Assembly (NCBI RefSeq): GCF_004022485.1
Contig: NZ_CP034951.1
Coordinates: 2,170,001 to 2,234,000, forward strand
DNA: 64,000 nucleotides
DNA from: Aequorivita sp. H23M31
GTDB taxonomy: Bacteria > Bacteroidota > Bacteroidia > Flavobacteriales > Flavobacteriaceae
Direction: 5' to 3'
The first letter of the stretch is position 1. Each line of letters starts with the position of its first letter. The notes beneath the pieces were generated by a model that saw only the letters and a list, made by a program, of their open reading frames with translations, searched no databases and had not been told where the DNA came from. A program made the position numbers and the translations under genes. Shown here piece by piece: positions 17,138 through 26,271 of this stretch.

Positions 17138-17776
17138 TTATTCATTGGCTTCAACGATTAGCTGGTCAATTTCATCATCAGAGAAAGTTAAGTTTTTTAA
17201 TTCTCTATTGTTTTTGATTTTATCCATAACATCATTTTTATATGTAAAATGGATTGCTCCTAAATCATAATCAAAATACATAAACCAGCTCATATTTATA
17301 GGAAACAACAGTACATTACTAATAAAATAATGCTCTATTTCTTCACTTTTTTTTGTAAAAAAATCCTTTAATGAATTATCGCTTTTAAATAGCAAAGGAA
17401 AAGAACTATTTTCTTTATTAATCATTTTCTTTATAAAAAAACTTTTATTGTCAACCATTTCAGAAGCGGTATAACGATCTAATTTTTCAACTAACTCATT
17501 GAACCCTTCTCCCTTTGAAGTATATTCTAAAGTAGTCTTGTCTAATGGTAATTGTAAAAGCAAATACGGTTTCTCGTTTAGAAGCTTAAGTATAGTTATT
17601 AACTTTTCTATATCTACACCTCCAGGAACAATATACTTTATATAATCTGTTGTATATGACTTGTCCTTCATATAATTAAAATCATCCGATTCTAACTTGA
17701 TATCCACTTTTCGTTTCAAGTTTTCTAAAATGACCTCTATAAAGGACAAGTCGTATTCCTTATATTCATCTAACAT
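17138..17776 (-). CDS. Putative immunity protein imm4, copy A
   Basis: This 212-residue acidic protein (many Asp/Glu/Lys) has no signal peptide or membrane segment, so it is probably cytoplasmic. I do not recognise the family. It begins 14 bp after the stop codon of the Rhs tip at 17791, in the usual immunity position. If tip4 acts in the cytoplasm, this protein would bind and block it. The C-terminal half contains FPLLFKSDNSLKDFFTKKSE and a MSWFMYFDYDLGAIHFTY stretch. The function rests on position only. Confidence 0.65.
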   Translation of the reverse strand: MLDEYKEYDLSFIEVILENLKRKVDIKLESDDFNYMKDKSYTTDYIKYIVPGGVDIEKLITILKLLNEKPYLLLQLPLDKTTLEYTSKGEGFNELVEKLDRYTASEMVDNKSFFIKKMINKENSSFPLLFKSDNSLKDFFTKKSEEIEHYFISNVLLFPINMSWFMYFDYDLGAIHFTYKNDVMDKIKNNRELKNLTFSDDEIDQLIVEANE

Positions 17777-17790
17777 AATAAATCCAAGTT

Positions 17791-18768
17791 TTATTTAAAG
17801 AAAATATCTACATTTTTCCCTTCATAAGCTTTCGGTAAAGTAAAAGTATCAAACCCTTTCTTGCCGGATTGAGATGCTCTAAAAATTATTGTTTCACCAT
17901 TTTTAGTCAACTTTATCACATTGCCCGCTTTCTGATAATTCCACCCATCTTTCACTAACTGTACAAAATGTTGACCTGCACCATATGCACCTCCTTCGAG
18001 AACAGCTTTAAATTTCCCACCACCAGAAGTTAATTTGAAGGCGTCAGAAGCTTTTACCGCATATTTTAATAAATCCTTACTAGATTTTATATCCCTTAAA
18101 TATTTTAGATACTTTGGCAATTTCAATACAACTCCAAGTCCTCCAGCAGAAATATACTCTATTGAGCCCGAACTACCAATAAATTTAGCCATATATCTGC
18201 CTGTTGGATACCCTTCTTCATCCACAGAATACCAAACTCCATCTGGTCCTTTCCATTTCCTGCCGTTTGCATCTCCCATTAGCTTACCAAACCACCCTTG
18301 TTTTTCCGACACTTGAATATCTCCAAAAGGATTCGGATCTTGTTGTTCTTGACTACTTTCATTACAATCGTCACATTGTGCCGTGTTTCCATTCCCATCA
18401 GAAAAAGTGCCATTTCCAGTATTTGTCCAAGTAGTTCCACTTTCTGACCTATCAAACAAATCTCTCAAGAAACTTTCACTATCGGCACCGGTTGGGTCTG
18501 CCCAAAAAATAGGATTATTATCAAAAGCAGTATATGTAGATTGTGAAAAATGTGTAACAGGATCAATAGTAGTAAATCTACCTATCGCTGGGTCATAATT
18601 CCGAACATCCATCTCATAGATGTTTAAACCCAAACTTTCTTCTAGTTCCTGTCCATTAAATTTGAACTTGCGCGCAACGCTGTTCCCGCTGGGCGATACA
18701 TCTGTATTATACCCTTTGTGTTCAAGCCCAAAAGGATAATAATTATGCAAAAAATTGAGCATTGGCAC
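17791..18768 (-). CDS. Displaced Rhs C-terminal fragment with unrecognised toxin tip (tip4), copy A
   Basis: This is a 325-residue frame. Residues 1-8 (MPMLNFLH) come from element copy B. Residues 9 to about 97 are rhs core tail, with NYYPFGLEHKGYN, GQELEESLGLNIYEMDVRNY, DPAIGRF and the closing NNPIFWADPTG. The remaining 230 residues are the variable tip. It has a hydrophilic linker with CDDCNESS, then a region with PFGDIQVSEKQGWFGKLMGD, and a C-terminal domain ending in GYGAGQHFVQLVKDGW-like sequence and FRASQSGKKGFDTFTLPKAY. I cannot assign the domain. The fragment lacks the Rhs shell, signal peptide and obvious promoter, so it may be silent unless recombined onto a full rhs. Confidence 0.8.
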   Translation of the reverse strand: MPMLNFLHNYYPFGLEHKGYNTDVSPSGNSVARKFKFNGQELEESLGLNIYEMDVRNYDPAIGRFTTIDPVTHFSQSTYTAFDNNPIFWADPTGADSESFLRDLFDRSESGTTWTNTGNGTFSDGNGNTAQCDDCNESSQEQQDPNPFGDIQVSEKQGWFGKLMGDANGRKWKGPDGVWYSVDEEGYPTGRYMAKFIGSSGSIEYISAGGLGVVLKLPKYLKYLRDIKSSKDLLKYAVKASDAFKLTSGGGKFKAVLEGGAYGAGQHFVQLVKDGWNYQKAGNVIKLTKNGETIIFRASQSGKKGFDTFTLPKAYEGKNVDIFFK

Positions 18769-18860
18769 AGTTTTGCGCCCGAACGCCAGAGAAAAACTTT
18801 CCCGCGATTTTTTATTTATAAGAACGTATGGTAAATATAGACATTTTCGTTTTTCACGCT

Positions 18861-19058
18861 TTATCCTTCGGGCGGTATTTTCTTTTTTTCCCCGTCTTTT
18901 CCTTTCCTTCCGAACTTTATTTTTGGCATCCTGGGGAGTACCTTTCCGAAGAAGTCTCCCATCAAGGGTATTCTGTCCTTTTCAACTTTGTTCAAAATGA
19001 GTGTCATTCTCAGTATAAAGCCGAAGATTATTATAAGTGTGATGTGGATGCTGTTCAT
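18861..19058 (-). CDS. Small putative membrane protein, copy B
   Basis: Identical 65-residue frame to the one at 11436-11633: one N-terminal membrane helix and a basic tail. The same doubt about whether it is a gene applies. Confidence 0.35.
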   Translation of the reverse strand: MNSIHITLIIIFGFILRMTLILNKVEKDRIPLMGDFFGKVLPRMPKIKFGRKGKDGEKKKIPPEG

Positions 19059-19475
19059 TGTTATACGTTTTAAATTGGTTCCTGTTATATCTTATATATG
19101 GTTTTGGACAAAAGTTTTGTTTTTGTTCAAATAAAAAAAGGACATCGGTTTTTTAGGCCTTTCCCACGAAGGTAAAACAGTGGTCTGGGTTAAGTTGTGA
19201 CAGTAATTTCCGTGAAGCTTTTCTGATGGTCAACAACCTGATGGACAGGATTCAATACTGCAAAGCTATGCAAGATTTCTTTCCTGTTAAAAGATGTTAA
19301 TCCCATTTTGATAAAGGGATTCTTGATAAAGATTTCCTTGATTGTTTTTCTAAAATTTGGGTTGATAGGTTTGGAAGATAAAGCCCGTCCGTTGGGGTTC
19401 GGCTCGAACTTCAGCGGACGGGCGTATTTGGATTGTCTTCCCGTAAGGATCTGCCACAGGAGTGGACTTTTCCGT

Positions 19476-19532
19476 CCCGATAGGAGTGGAAAGAGAGGCT
19501 GGCGGTGCGCTGGACTTTCCACTCCTATCGGG
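19476..19532. repeat. Inverted repeat H2, copy B
   Basis: Second copy of the 18-bp perfect inverted repeat CCCGATAGGAGTGGAAAG with a 21-base loop. Confidence 0.85.
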
Positions 19533-19638
19533 ATGGCTGCCCAGCGGCATAGAGCGGCACAAGGCTTGGTTACGCAGTAAATATTAAAGGTTCGTAGTGC
19601 GGTGGCAGTAGTGGTGGCAAAGAGCGCAAAGGCCGAGG

Positions 19639-19727
19639 GGCTATTTTACATAATGGCGTTATAGAACATCTTTGGCGAAGAAGGGATGGTGCGGATGCTT
19701 CTATAACAGACCATTATGTAACATAGC
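19639..19727. repeat. Inverted repeat H3, copy B
   Basis: Second copy of the long, bulged inverted repeat built on TTACATAATGG and GTTATAGAA arms. Confidence 0.8.
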
Positions 19728-19967
19728 GTGGGGCGGTTTTTATGGCGGGATTTTTTGTTTAAAGCGTTGGCACGGCTCTTTGCTTTTTTGTTTTTCCAGT
19801 TAAAAAAAATAAGAAGGTCAAAAACAAAACAAGCAATGTGCCGTATGTGCGTGGGCCTACAAAAATCGTGACATAAAAACCGCAGAAGTGGTGTCGCGCG
19901 GAACAAAACAAAACACAGGGGATTTTTGCCTTTTCGGCAATAATCTGGGTTTTGTTTTGTGGGGATT

Positions 19968-20492
19968 TTATTTTCTACCAGCTTTATAGCCTATTTCCTT
20001 TCGGGGCTTTTCTTCCGGTTTTGATAATAAATTTTGAAGGACTTTGTAAATCTCGCTGAACTGTTCATTTGTCTGGGATTCCATTTGTCGGATTTTGGCC
20101 ATTATTTCCTCGTAGTTGTTCGCAATTTTCCTTAACTGGACAAATGTCTTTATGATTTGGATGTTCATCTGTACAGCCTTTTCGCTGCTCAAAACACTTG
20201 ATAGCATTAAGATTCCGTGTTCTGTAAACACAAAAGGCGCAATCCTGATTCCCATAACATCACGATTGGAAGAAGCGTATTGTGTTCTCCATTCTTCCAA
20301 TTCTTCTTTGGTAAGCTCAAACATAAATTCTTCAGGAAAACGATTTATGTTCCGTCTGACTTGTTCTTTCAATCGTCTTGTCTCAACGTCATAAAGGTCT
20401 GCCAAATCCCTGTCCAACATTACTTTCTGCCCTCTTATGACGTATATCTTATTGATGATTACTTCGTCCGGGATGGTTATTTTATTGCTCAT
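19968..20492 (-). CDS. ORF6N domain protein, copy B
   Basis: Identical to the protein at 12543-13067. The start is taken at the ATG at 20492, giving 174 residues, for the same reason: the ORF6N domain begins right after it (KITIPDEVIINKIYVIRGQK). Confidence 0.85.
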   Translation of the reverse strand: MSNKITIPDEVIINKIYVIRGQKVMLDRDLADLYDVETRRLKEQVRRNINRFPEEFMFELTKEELEEWRTQYASSNRDVMGIRIAPFVFTEHGILMLSSVLSSEKAVQMNIQIIKTFVQLRKIANNYEEIMAKIRQMESQTNEQFSEIYKVLQNLLSKPEEKPRKEIGYKAGRK

Positions 20493-20581
20493 TTCTTGAT
20501 TGATATTTCGATGCAAATTTAAAATTTTTAAAATTGGGTATCGCAATTTGCGACACCCAATTATGACTCTTGTTTTTAAGA

Positions 20582-21472
20582 CTAAACTATTGGATGGAAG
20601 TTGTTGACCATTTCGTGAAGGTTCTCTAAATCGTTCTGTAAATATCTTTCGGTCGAACTTATGTAACGATGTCCAGCCAGATATTGAACTTTTCGCAAGT
20701 TATATTGTCCTAACCAATTTGTAATTACACTTGCCCTAATCTGCTTTATATTCTCTGCTTTTTGATTGTATTTTTTCAGTTTTTTAAAGATGTGATAGAC
20801 GATTGAGTTAAAACGTGCATTCGTATTAAAAAGCTGTTCGCTATGGTTTTGCAGTTTGTTTTGGATTGTTGGCCGAACTTCGTTCACATATTCCATAAAC
20901 TCCATTATCTGCCAAGGTTTTAATTCTAGCTCCCTTGCGTTGCTTCTCCGTCTGCTCGGAACATATATTTTGCCTTTTGAGAGTTGAAGATGTTCTATTT
21001 TCAAGTTTCCTAAATCGCTTGTGTTTAAGCCTTGATAGACCATTAACCCAATAATTACCTTTGCTCTTTTTAAGGTGTATCTGTGATATTCTTCTTGGTA
21101 TTTGTCGGTCTCAAAACTGTAATATAAATCCTCCAGTTCTTCCGCTTCGAGCAGATTATAATTGATGTTTCTCTGTACGCCTTTTATGGTGGTGTTCTCT
21201 ATCGGGTTATCAACTCTACAGGCTTCATCCATCAGGTAATCAAAATATATCTTTACGCTCCGCAACCTGTGGTTTACGGTCTTTTTCTTTGTTCCCTTTC
21301 GGGTAAGGTATTTTATGTATTTCAGGCAATTTTTATAATCGATTTCGTTTGCCGTGGTACTATTTCTATTGCACCATTTTATAAAGCTTTGTATTTCTGT
21401 AGCGTAAACCTTGATTGTGGTTTTACTATAATTCTGCTCTTCCAAAAATTCGCTATATGGTTTCATTTTCAA
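20582..21472 (-). CDS. Tyrosine recombinase-like protein with altered active site (Rec2), copy B
   Basis: Identical to 13157-14047, including Asn150 in place of the first catalytic arginine and Lys243 in place of the HxxR histidine. The substitutions are in both copies, so they predate the duplication and are not a one-off sequencing error. It overlaps Rec1 copy B by 20 bp. Confidence 0.88.
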   Translation of the reverse strand: MKMKPYSEFLEEQNYSKTTIKVYATEIQSFIKWCNRNSTTANEIDYKNCLKYIKYLTRKGTKKKTVNHRLRSVKIYFDYLMDEACRVDNPIENTTIKGVQRNINYNLLEAEELEDLYYSFETDKYQEEYHRYTLKRAKVIIGLMVYQGLNTSDLGNLKIEHLQLSKGKIYVPSRRRSNARELELKPWQIMEFMEYVNEVRPTIQNKLQNHSEQLFNTNARFNSIVYHIFKKLKKYNQKAENIKQIRASVITNWLGQYNLRKVQYLAGHRYISSTERYLQNDLENLHEMVNNFHPIV

Positions 21473-22388
21473 GTGTTTTAAGTAAGTGTGTGTAGATTTG
21501 AGTAGATTCTAAACTACTATGTCCTAAAAAGGTTTTGATGCTTTCTAATGGTACTTCTCGCTGTAATAAATGTGTAGCTATTGAGTGCCTTAAAATGTGA
21601 AGTGTAATATTCTTTTCCATTATATTTTTATTGTTGGTAGATGCTACAATAACTTTCAATCGATTTGCAAAACTCATTCCCTGCATTCGTGTTCCGTGAT
21701 GGTTTATAAACAGAGCTTCGCTTAAATTGGCTTGATAAAATTCTGGTCGAGCTTCAAAAATGTAATCTTCCAATATTTCTGCATTCTTTCGGTTAATTGG
21801 TACAAACCTTTCTTTGTAGTTTTTACCTTTCCTGACAAACACTCTTTCCTTGTCAAAATAGATGTCGCTTAAATCCAAGTGTACCGCTTCATTTCTTCTT
21901 AATCCACAACTGTACAAAACGGTCAAAATGGCTTTATCTCTTAACTTAAATCTACTTTCTGTATGGCTAAATTCTGTGGCTTCAAAGAGTTCCTTAATTT
22001 CGTCCTGTGTCAAAATATTTATCTTTTCTTCAGTTGGATTGGTTTCAGATTTAAGATGAATATTGAAGTCGTTATAGTTGTGGTTCTGCAAGTATTCCTT
22101 GAACTTTTTTAAAGCCTGTTGATGTTTGTTGAGATAACTTTTGCTCAAACTTCCACTTGTTCGTTCATTGGCTCTTTCTTTGAGTTTCCTGTAATAATCC
22201 TTTATGGTTTTTGGCGTGATGTCAGTCAGCTTTTTGATGTTCTGCTTTTCAACATAATAAAAGAACTCTTGTAGATGATTCGGTAATTGATAGACTGTAC
22301 TTTCTGCATAACCCAAGATGTCCAACCATTCTTTGTAATTGGCAACGAACATTTTAAATACCTCATTTTGTAGCTTTAATTTTTTCAC
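21453..22388 (-). CDS. Tyrosine recombinase/integrase (Rec1), copy B
   Basis: Identical to 14028-14963, with the complete Arg-Lys-His-Arg-His-Tyr set (Arg164, His264, Arg267, His290, Tyr299). With two intact copies in direct orientation, the array encodes its own possible excision enzyme twice. Confidence 0.93.
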   Translation of the reverse strand: MKKLKLQNEVFKMFVANYKEWLDILGYAESTVYQLPNHLQEFFYYVEKQNIKKLTDITPKTIKDYYRKLKERANERTSGSLSKSYLNKHQQALKKFKEYLQNHNYNDFNIHLKSETNPTEEKINILTQDEIKELFEATEFSHTESRFKLRDKAILTVLYSCGLRRNEAVHLDLSDIYFDKERVFVRKGKNYKERFVPINRKNAEILEDYIFEARPEFYQANLSEALFINHHGTRMQGMSFANRLKVIVASTNNKNIMEKNITLHILRHSIATHLLQREVPLESIKTFLGHSSLESTQIYTHLLKTLENETI

Positions 22389-22478
22389 TTCGGTATGTGT
22401 TTTTTGGGATTCTGTGAACTACTTATTTAAGTTGTTGATTTTCAGTTACGTTATTAGTCCATTTTACTGATTGAACTA

Positions 22479-24005
22479 TTATGAACCGTTTGAACTTCTT
22501 AACCTATCGATAATGCCCTGCAATAGGTCTTTTATTTGCTTGTTCGTGGTTTCGTAATCATCATAGTTTACGATTTCATATACATAACCTTTTCGCTTAT
22601 TTCCTTTGGCTTTCTGTATGAGTTCAGCTAATTGAAGTTGCAACATATATCGTTTTTGGTTGCTTGGATTTACTCGTAAAGCTCTACGGATTTCAGCGTT
22701 TGTAAATGTGGTTTGACTTTCCTTTTTCAAGTATGCTTTTAGGTTTTCAAAAAACTGTCTGCAAGCTCCATTCAATAAATCACTTTTACGCAATAAAACT
22801 TCCTGTATAAGTCCGTTGGCTTCTTCAATATCCTCAATTGTGGTTTCTATAAATTCTTCGCCTGTTTCCTTGTCGTATTGTTTTTCCCTTTGGTATTGTT
22901 TGTAAAATGTAATCGCTTCAATAAATTGTAAATAATGTGAGTTGGTTCTACGTGGTTTAAAAACCGATTTGGGTAATTCCAGATATTCAGCAAACGGATT
23001 GATAACCTTGATTGGTTTTAATATGCGTTGCACATTTTGTAATAAAACACGCGATGCGTGTTCTTCATCATCATTTATTTTCCCTGCACTAATCAACCTT
23101 TGGTAATCCATTATTTTCTGGTCTTGTTCTTCGCTTTCATCGATGTACAAAAGGAAGTTTCTATTTGAGTTATCTTCGTAAATACTTTCCTGCGTGGTAC
23201 AACCTGCAACACTTACAGGACCTTCAACCGTTAGATGTATGGTTTTAGTTGTTCCTTTGGTGTCTTTATGAACTACCGTTTTTGTAATTCGCTTTTTAGA
23301 TTGCAGTTCTCGTAATGGATAGAGTACACTTTCCGCTCCATCTAAATCCTCAATCAATATTAATTTGTGTTGTAATTCTGTGCGATTGAAGTAGTAAAAA
23401 GCGTTTGCAGATAAGACTGTAATTTCTACTTTATCTTCTTCCGGAATGAGTTCCGATACTTTTGATTGCAAATGTGTTTTGCCAACTCCAGAACTTCCCA
23501 AGCTGATGCAATGCAATGGATTATTTGTTTTCCTTGATGTGAAGATTAAAAACATTGTTTGTCTGTTGTGTTCTTCTCCGATGACTCCAGACTTTCCAAT
23601 GAGTTCGTTGGTTCGATTTAGTAAATTGGGTTTCTTTAAAAATGTAATGGCTTGTTTTTCCTCTGTTCCTGTGAGTTCCTTAAAATAGGGTTGGTGCTGT
23701 TTCTCGTATTCTTCAATCAACAAAAATCTGTAGTTCTCTAATTCTCTGGTTAAATCTTGTAACGTTCTACGTGCTACACTTGTACCAATTTCCAAGCGTT
23801 CTGCAATCTTTCGAGTAAACTTTTCTATTTGGTTATCGTTGTATAAATCTATTGAGTGCCTTAAAACATTATGTTCTTTTGGTTTTTGGATGGATAGCGT
23901 AATCCTTAAACTCTCTAATTTGTTGAGTTTGATTCCTCCTAAAATGTGGATTTCTAAATGTTTGGTTGTGTATTCGTAGTTGTTTGGATTGGAAGTATTG
24001 AGCAT
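22479..24005 (-). CDS. P-loop ATPase of the mobile element, copy B
   Basis: Identical to 15054-16580: a 508-residue protein with Walker A GSSGVGKT and Walker B LILIEDLDG. It is first in the recombinase transcription unit of copy B. Confidence 0.8.
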   Translation of the reverse strand: MLNTSNPNNYEYTTKHLEIHILGGIKLNKLESLRITLSIQKPKEHNVLRHSIDLYNDNQIEKFTRKIAERLEIGTSVARRTLQDLTRELENYRFLLIEEYEKQHQPYFKELTGTEEKQAITFLKKPNLLNRTNELIGKSGVIGEEHNRQTMFLIFTSRKTNNPLHCISLGSSGVGKTHLQSKVSELIPEEDKVEITVLSANAFYYFNRTELQHKLILIEDLDGAESVLYPLRELQSKKRITKTVVHKDTKGTTKTIHLTVEGPVSVAGCTTQESIYEDNSNRNFLLYIDESEEQDQKIMDYQRLISAGKINDDEEHASRVLLQNVQRILKPIKVINPFAEYLELPKSVFKPRRTNSHYLQFIEAITFYKQYQREKQYDKETGEEFIETTIEDIEEANGLIQEVLLRKSDLLNGACRQFFENLKAYLKKESQTTFTNAEIRRALRVNPSNQKRYMLQLQLAELIQKAKGNKRKGYVYEIVNYDDYETTNKQIKDLLQGIIDRLRSSNGS

Positions 24006-24147
24006 AGTAAAACTATTTTATTCGATTTTCGATACTTCAAAAATACAATTATATTTCTTTTATCGAACATTAATAATTTACTATTTCACTAATATTTCAT
24101 ATTTATATCGTTTTTCGCTACTTTTATAACTTCTAATACAGGTTTAT
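24006..24147. promoter_or_regulatory. Divergent promoter/operator region, copy B
   Basis: Second copy of the 142-base spacer with TCGwTTTTCGmTACTT repeats, here at 24022-24037 and 24108-24123. Confidence 0.5.
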
Positions 24148-24513
24148 ATGAGTTTAGCTGATAACATTAAAAAATTAAGAGAAGATAAAGAGCTTCGCCA
24201 AAAAGAAGTTGCTAACGCTCTTGATATTGGTTATTCCAACTACAATAAAATTGAAAATGGTAATCGTGAGATTTCTGTAAAAGAGTTACAGCGACTTGCA
24301 GAGTTTTATAATATTACTATTGACCAAGTGATTAACCTTAATGGTGGTCTGCCCAAAGAAGTTGTTATAGAAGATAAACAAGCTAATGAGCAATTACGTT
24401 TGATTTCTGAACTTGATACCGATGATAGAGCCATTATCTTTAAGATGATTGATAAAATGCTCACTTCTAAAAAGTTTAAGGATTTCTTTAATAAAAATGT
24501 AGCTTCGCTTTAG
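24148..24513 (+). CDS. XRE-family HTH regulator, copy B
   Basis: Identical to 16723-17088. It again converges on an imm4 gene, with a terminator hairpin between the stops. Confidence 0.92.
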   Translation: MSLADNIKKLREDKELRQKEVANALDIGYSNYNKIENGNREISVKELQRLAEFYNITIDQVINLNGGLPKEVVIEDKQANEQLRLISELDTDDRAIIFKMIDKMLTSKKFKDFFNKNVASL

Positions 24514-24518
24514 AGCAT

Positions 24519-24545
24519 AAAAAAGCCGCCACTTGGACGGTTTTT
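24519..24545. terminator. Bidirectional terminator between XRE and immunity genes, copy B
   Basis: Second copy of the GCCGCC/GGACGG hairpin with flanking A and T runs, between convergent XRE and imm4. Confidence 0.65.
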
Positions 24546-24562
24546 GGATTCTATAACTTTAC

Positions 24563-25201
24563 TTATTCATTGGCTTCAACGATTAGCTGGTCAATTTCAT
24601 CATCAGAGAAAGTTAAGTTTTTTAATTCTCTATTGTTTTTGATTTTATCCATAACATCATTTTTATATGTAAAATGGATTGCTCCTAAATCATAATCAAA
24701 ATACATAAACCAGCTCATATTTATAGGAAACAACAGTACATTACTAATAAAATAATGCTCTATTTCTTCACTTTTTTTTGTAAAAAAATCCTTTAATGAA
24801 TTATCGCTTTTAAATAGCAAAGGAAAAGAACTATTTTCTTTATTAATCATTTTCTTTATAAAAAAACTTTTATTGTCAACCATTTCAGAAGCGGTATAAC
24901 GATCTAATTTTTCAACTAACTCATTGAACCCTTCTCCCTTTGAAGTATATTCTAAAGTAGTCTTGTCTAATGGTAATTGTAAAAGCAAATACGGTTTCTC
25001 GTTTAGAAGCTTAAGTATAGTTATTAACTTTTCTATATCTACACCTCCAGGAACAATATACTTTATATAATCTGTTGTATATGACTTGTCCTTCATATAA
25101 TTAAAATCATCCGATTCTAACTTGATATCCACTTTTCGTTTCAAGTTTTCTAAAATGACCTCTATAAAGGACAAGTCGTATTCCTTATATTCATCTAACA
25201 T
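24563..25201 (-). CDS. Putative immunity protein imm4, copy B
   Basis: Identical to 17138-17776. It follows tip4 copy B by 14 bp and probably protects against the tip encoded just upstream. Confidence 0.65.
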   Translation of the reverse strand: MLDEYKEYDLSFIEVILENLKRKVDIKLESDDFNYMKDKSYTTDYIKYIVPGGVDIEKLITILKLLNEKPYLLLQLPLDKTTLEYTSKGEGFNELVEKLDRYTASEMVDNKSFFIKKMINKENSSFPLLFKSDNSLKDFFTKKSEEIEHYFISNVLLFPINMSWFMYFDYDLGAIHFTYKNDVMDKIKNNRELKNLTFSDDEIDQLIVEANE

Positions 25202-25215
25202 AATAAATCCAAGTT

Positions 25216-26271
25216 TTATTTAAAGAAAATATCTACATTTTTCCCTTCATAAGCTTTCGGTAAAGTAAAAGTATCAAACCCTTTCTTGCCGGATTGAGAT
25301 GCTCTAAAAATTATTGTTTCACCATTTTTAGTCAACTTTATCACATTGCCCGCTTTCTGATAATTCCACCCATCTTTCACTAACTGTACAAAATGTTGAC
25401 CTGCACCATATGCACCTCCTTCGAGAACAGCTTTAAATTTCCCACCACCAGAAGTTAATTTGAAGGCGTCAGAAGCTTTTACCGCATATTTTAATAAATC
25501 CTTACTAGATTTTATATCCCTTAAATATTTTAGATACTTTGGCAATTTCAATACAACTCCAAGTCCTCCAGCAGAAATATACTCTATTGAGCCCGAACTA
25601 CCAATAAATTTAGCCATATATCTGCCTGTTGGATACCCTTCTTCATCCACAGAATACCAAACTCCATCTGGTCCTTTCCATTTCCTGCCGTTTGCATCTC
25701 CCATTAGCTTACCAAACCACCCTTGTTTTTCCGACACTTGAATATCTCCAAAAGGATTCGGATCTTGTTGTTCTTGACTACTTTCATTACAATCGTCACA
25801 TTGTGCCGTGTTTCCATTCCCATCAGAAAAAGTGCCATTTCCAGTATTTGTCCAAGTAGTTCCACTTTCTGACCTATCAAACAAATCTCTCAAGAAACTT
25901 TCACTATCGGCACCGGTTGGGTCTGCCCAAAAAATAGGATTATTATCAAAAGCAGTATATGTAGATTGTGAAAAATGTGTAACAGGATCAATAGTAGTAA
26001 ATCTACCTATCGCTGGGTCATAATTCCGAACATCCATCTCATAGATGTTTAAACCCAAACTTTCTTCTAGTTCCTGTCCATTAAATTTGAACTTGCGCGC
26101 AACGCTGTTCCCGCTGGGCGATACATCTGTATTATACCCTTTGTGTTCAAGCCCAAAAGGATAATAATTATGCTCCTCAATATTTCGGTCCTTAGCTCGA
26201 TACTGCCATCTCCGTCGGTATCGGAATAGGACAGCCTGATGTTCCCCAAGTGGTCCTTGTACTATTTCCAT
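25216..26271 (-). CDS. Displaced Rhs C-terminal fragment with tip4, copy B
   Basis: The tip and core tail are identical to tip4 copy A from the NYYPFG motif onward. Upstream of that motif this copy joins a longer but damaged rhs core (26174-26538) instead of element DNA. The first ~30 residues of the 351-residue frame are rhs DNA read out of frame, so the annotated start at 26271 is arbitrary. The true rhs frame is interrupted by a single-base loss near 26185 (EILRS read instead of EIIEEHN). This was probably the tip of a longer rhs gene before it decayed. Confidence 0.75.
   Translation of the reverse strand: MEIVQGPLGEHQAVLFRYRRRWQYRAKDRNIEEHNYYPFGLEHKGYNTDVSPSGNSVARKFKFNGQELEESLGLNIYEMDVRNYDPAIGRFTTIDPVTHFSQSTYTAFDNNPIFWADPTGADSESFLRDLFDRSESGTTWTNTGNGTFSDGNGNTAQCDDCNESSQEQQDPNPFGDIQVSEKQGWFGKLMGDANGRKWKGPDGVWYSVDEEGYPTGRYMAKFIGSSGSIEYISAGGLGVVLKLPKYLKYLRDIKSSKDLLKYAVKASDAFKLTSGGGKFKAVLEGGAYGAGQHFVQLVKDGWNYQKAGNVIKLTKNGETIIFRASQSGKKGFDTFTLPKAYEGKNVDIFFK

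Larger units (their letters stand above)
19059..19967. other. Palindrome-rich non-coding end of the element, copy B
   Basis: Second copy of the region at 11634-12542. Its inverted repeats lie at 19383-19423 (H1), 19476-19532 (H2), 19639-19727 (H3) and 19903-19960 (palindrome after the ORF6N gene). Confidence 0.6.
18749..24562. mobile_element. Tyrosine-recombinase element, copy B
   Basis: Exact repeat of the element at 11324-17137, shifted by 7425. It sits between tip4/imm4 copy B (higher coordinates) and the rhs core fragment of tip4 copy A. All five larger genes are intact in this copy as well. Confidence 0.7.
11228..26173. repeat. Tandem direct duplication, period 7425 bp (two units plus a 96-bp third end)
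   Basis: 11228-18652 is repeated at 18653-26077 with a constant offset of 7425. Every protein checked in the two units is identical in length and sequence. A 96-bp rhs core segment occurs at 11228-11323, 18653-18748 and 26078-26173, so the array is two full units plus one terminal copy. The base before the repeat differs (A at 11227, T at 18652 and 26077). The base after it also differs (A at 11324 and 18749, T at 26174), which fixes both edges. A further copy of the same rhs segment starts near 27654. Confidence 0.95.

Noticed and set aside
11228..26173. Possible CRISPR or short tandem array because of repeated rhs segments
   Set aside because: The repeat spacing is 7425 bp and the repeats are coding rhs core; there are no cas genes or regular short spacers.
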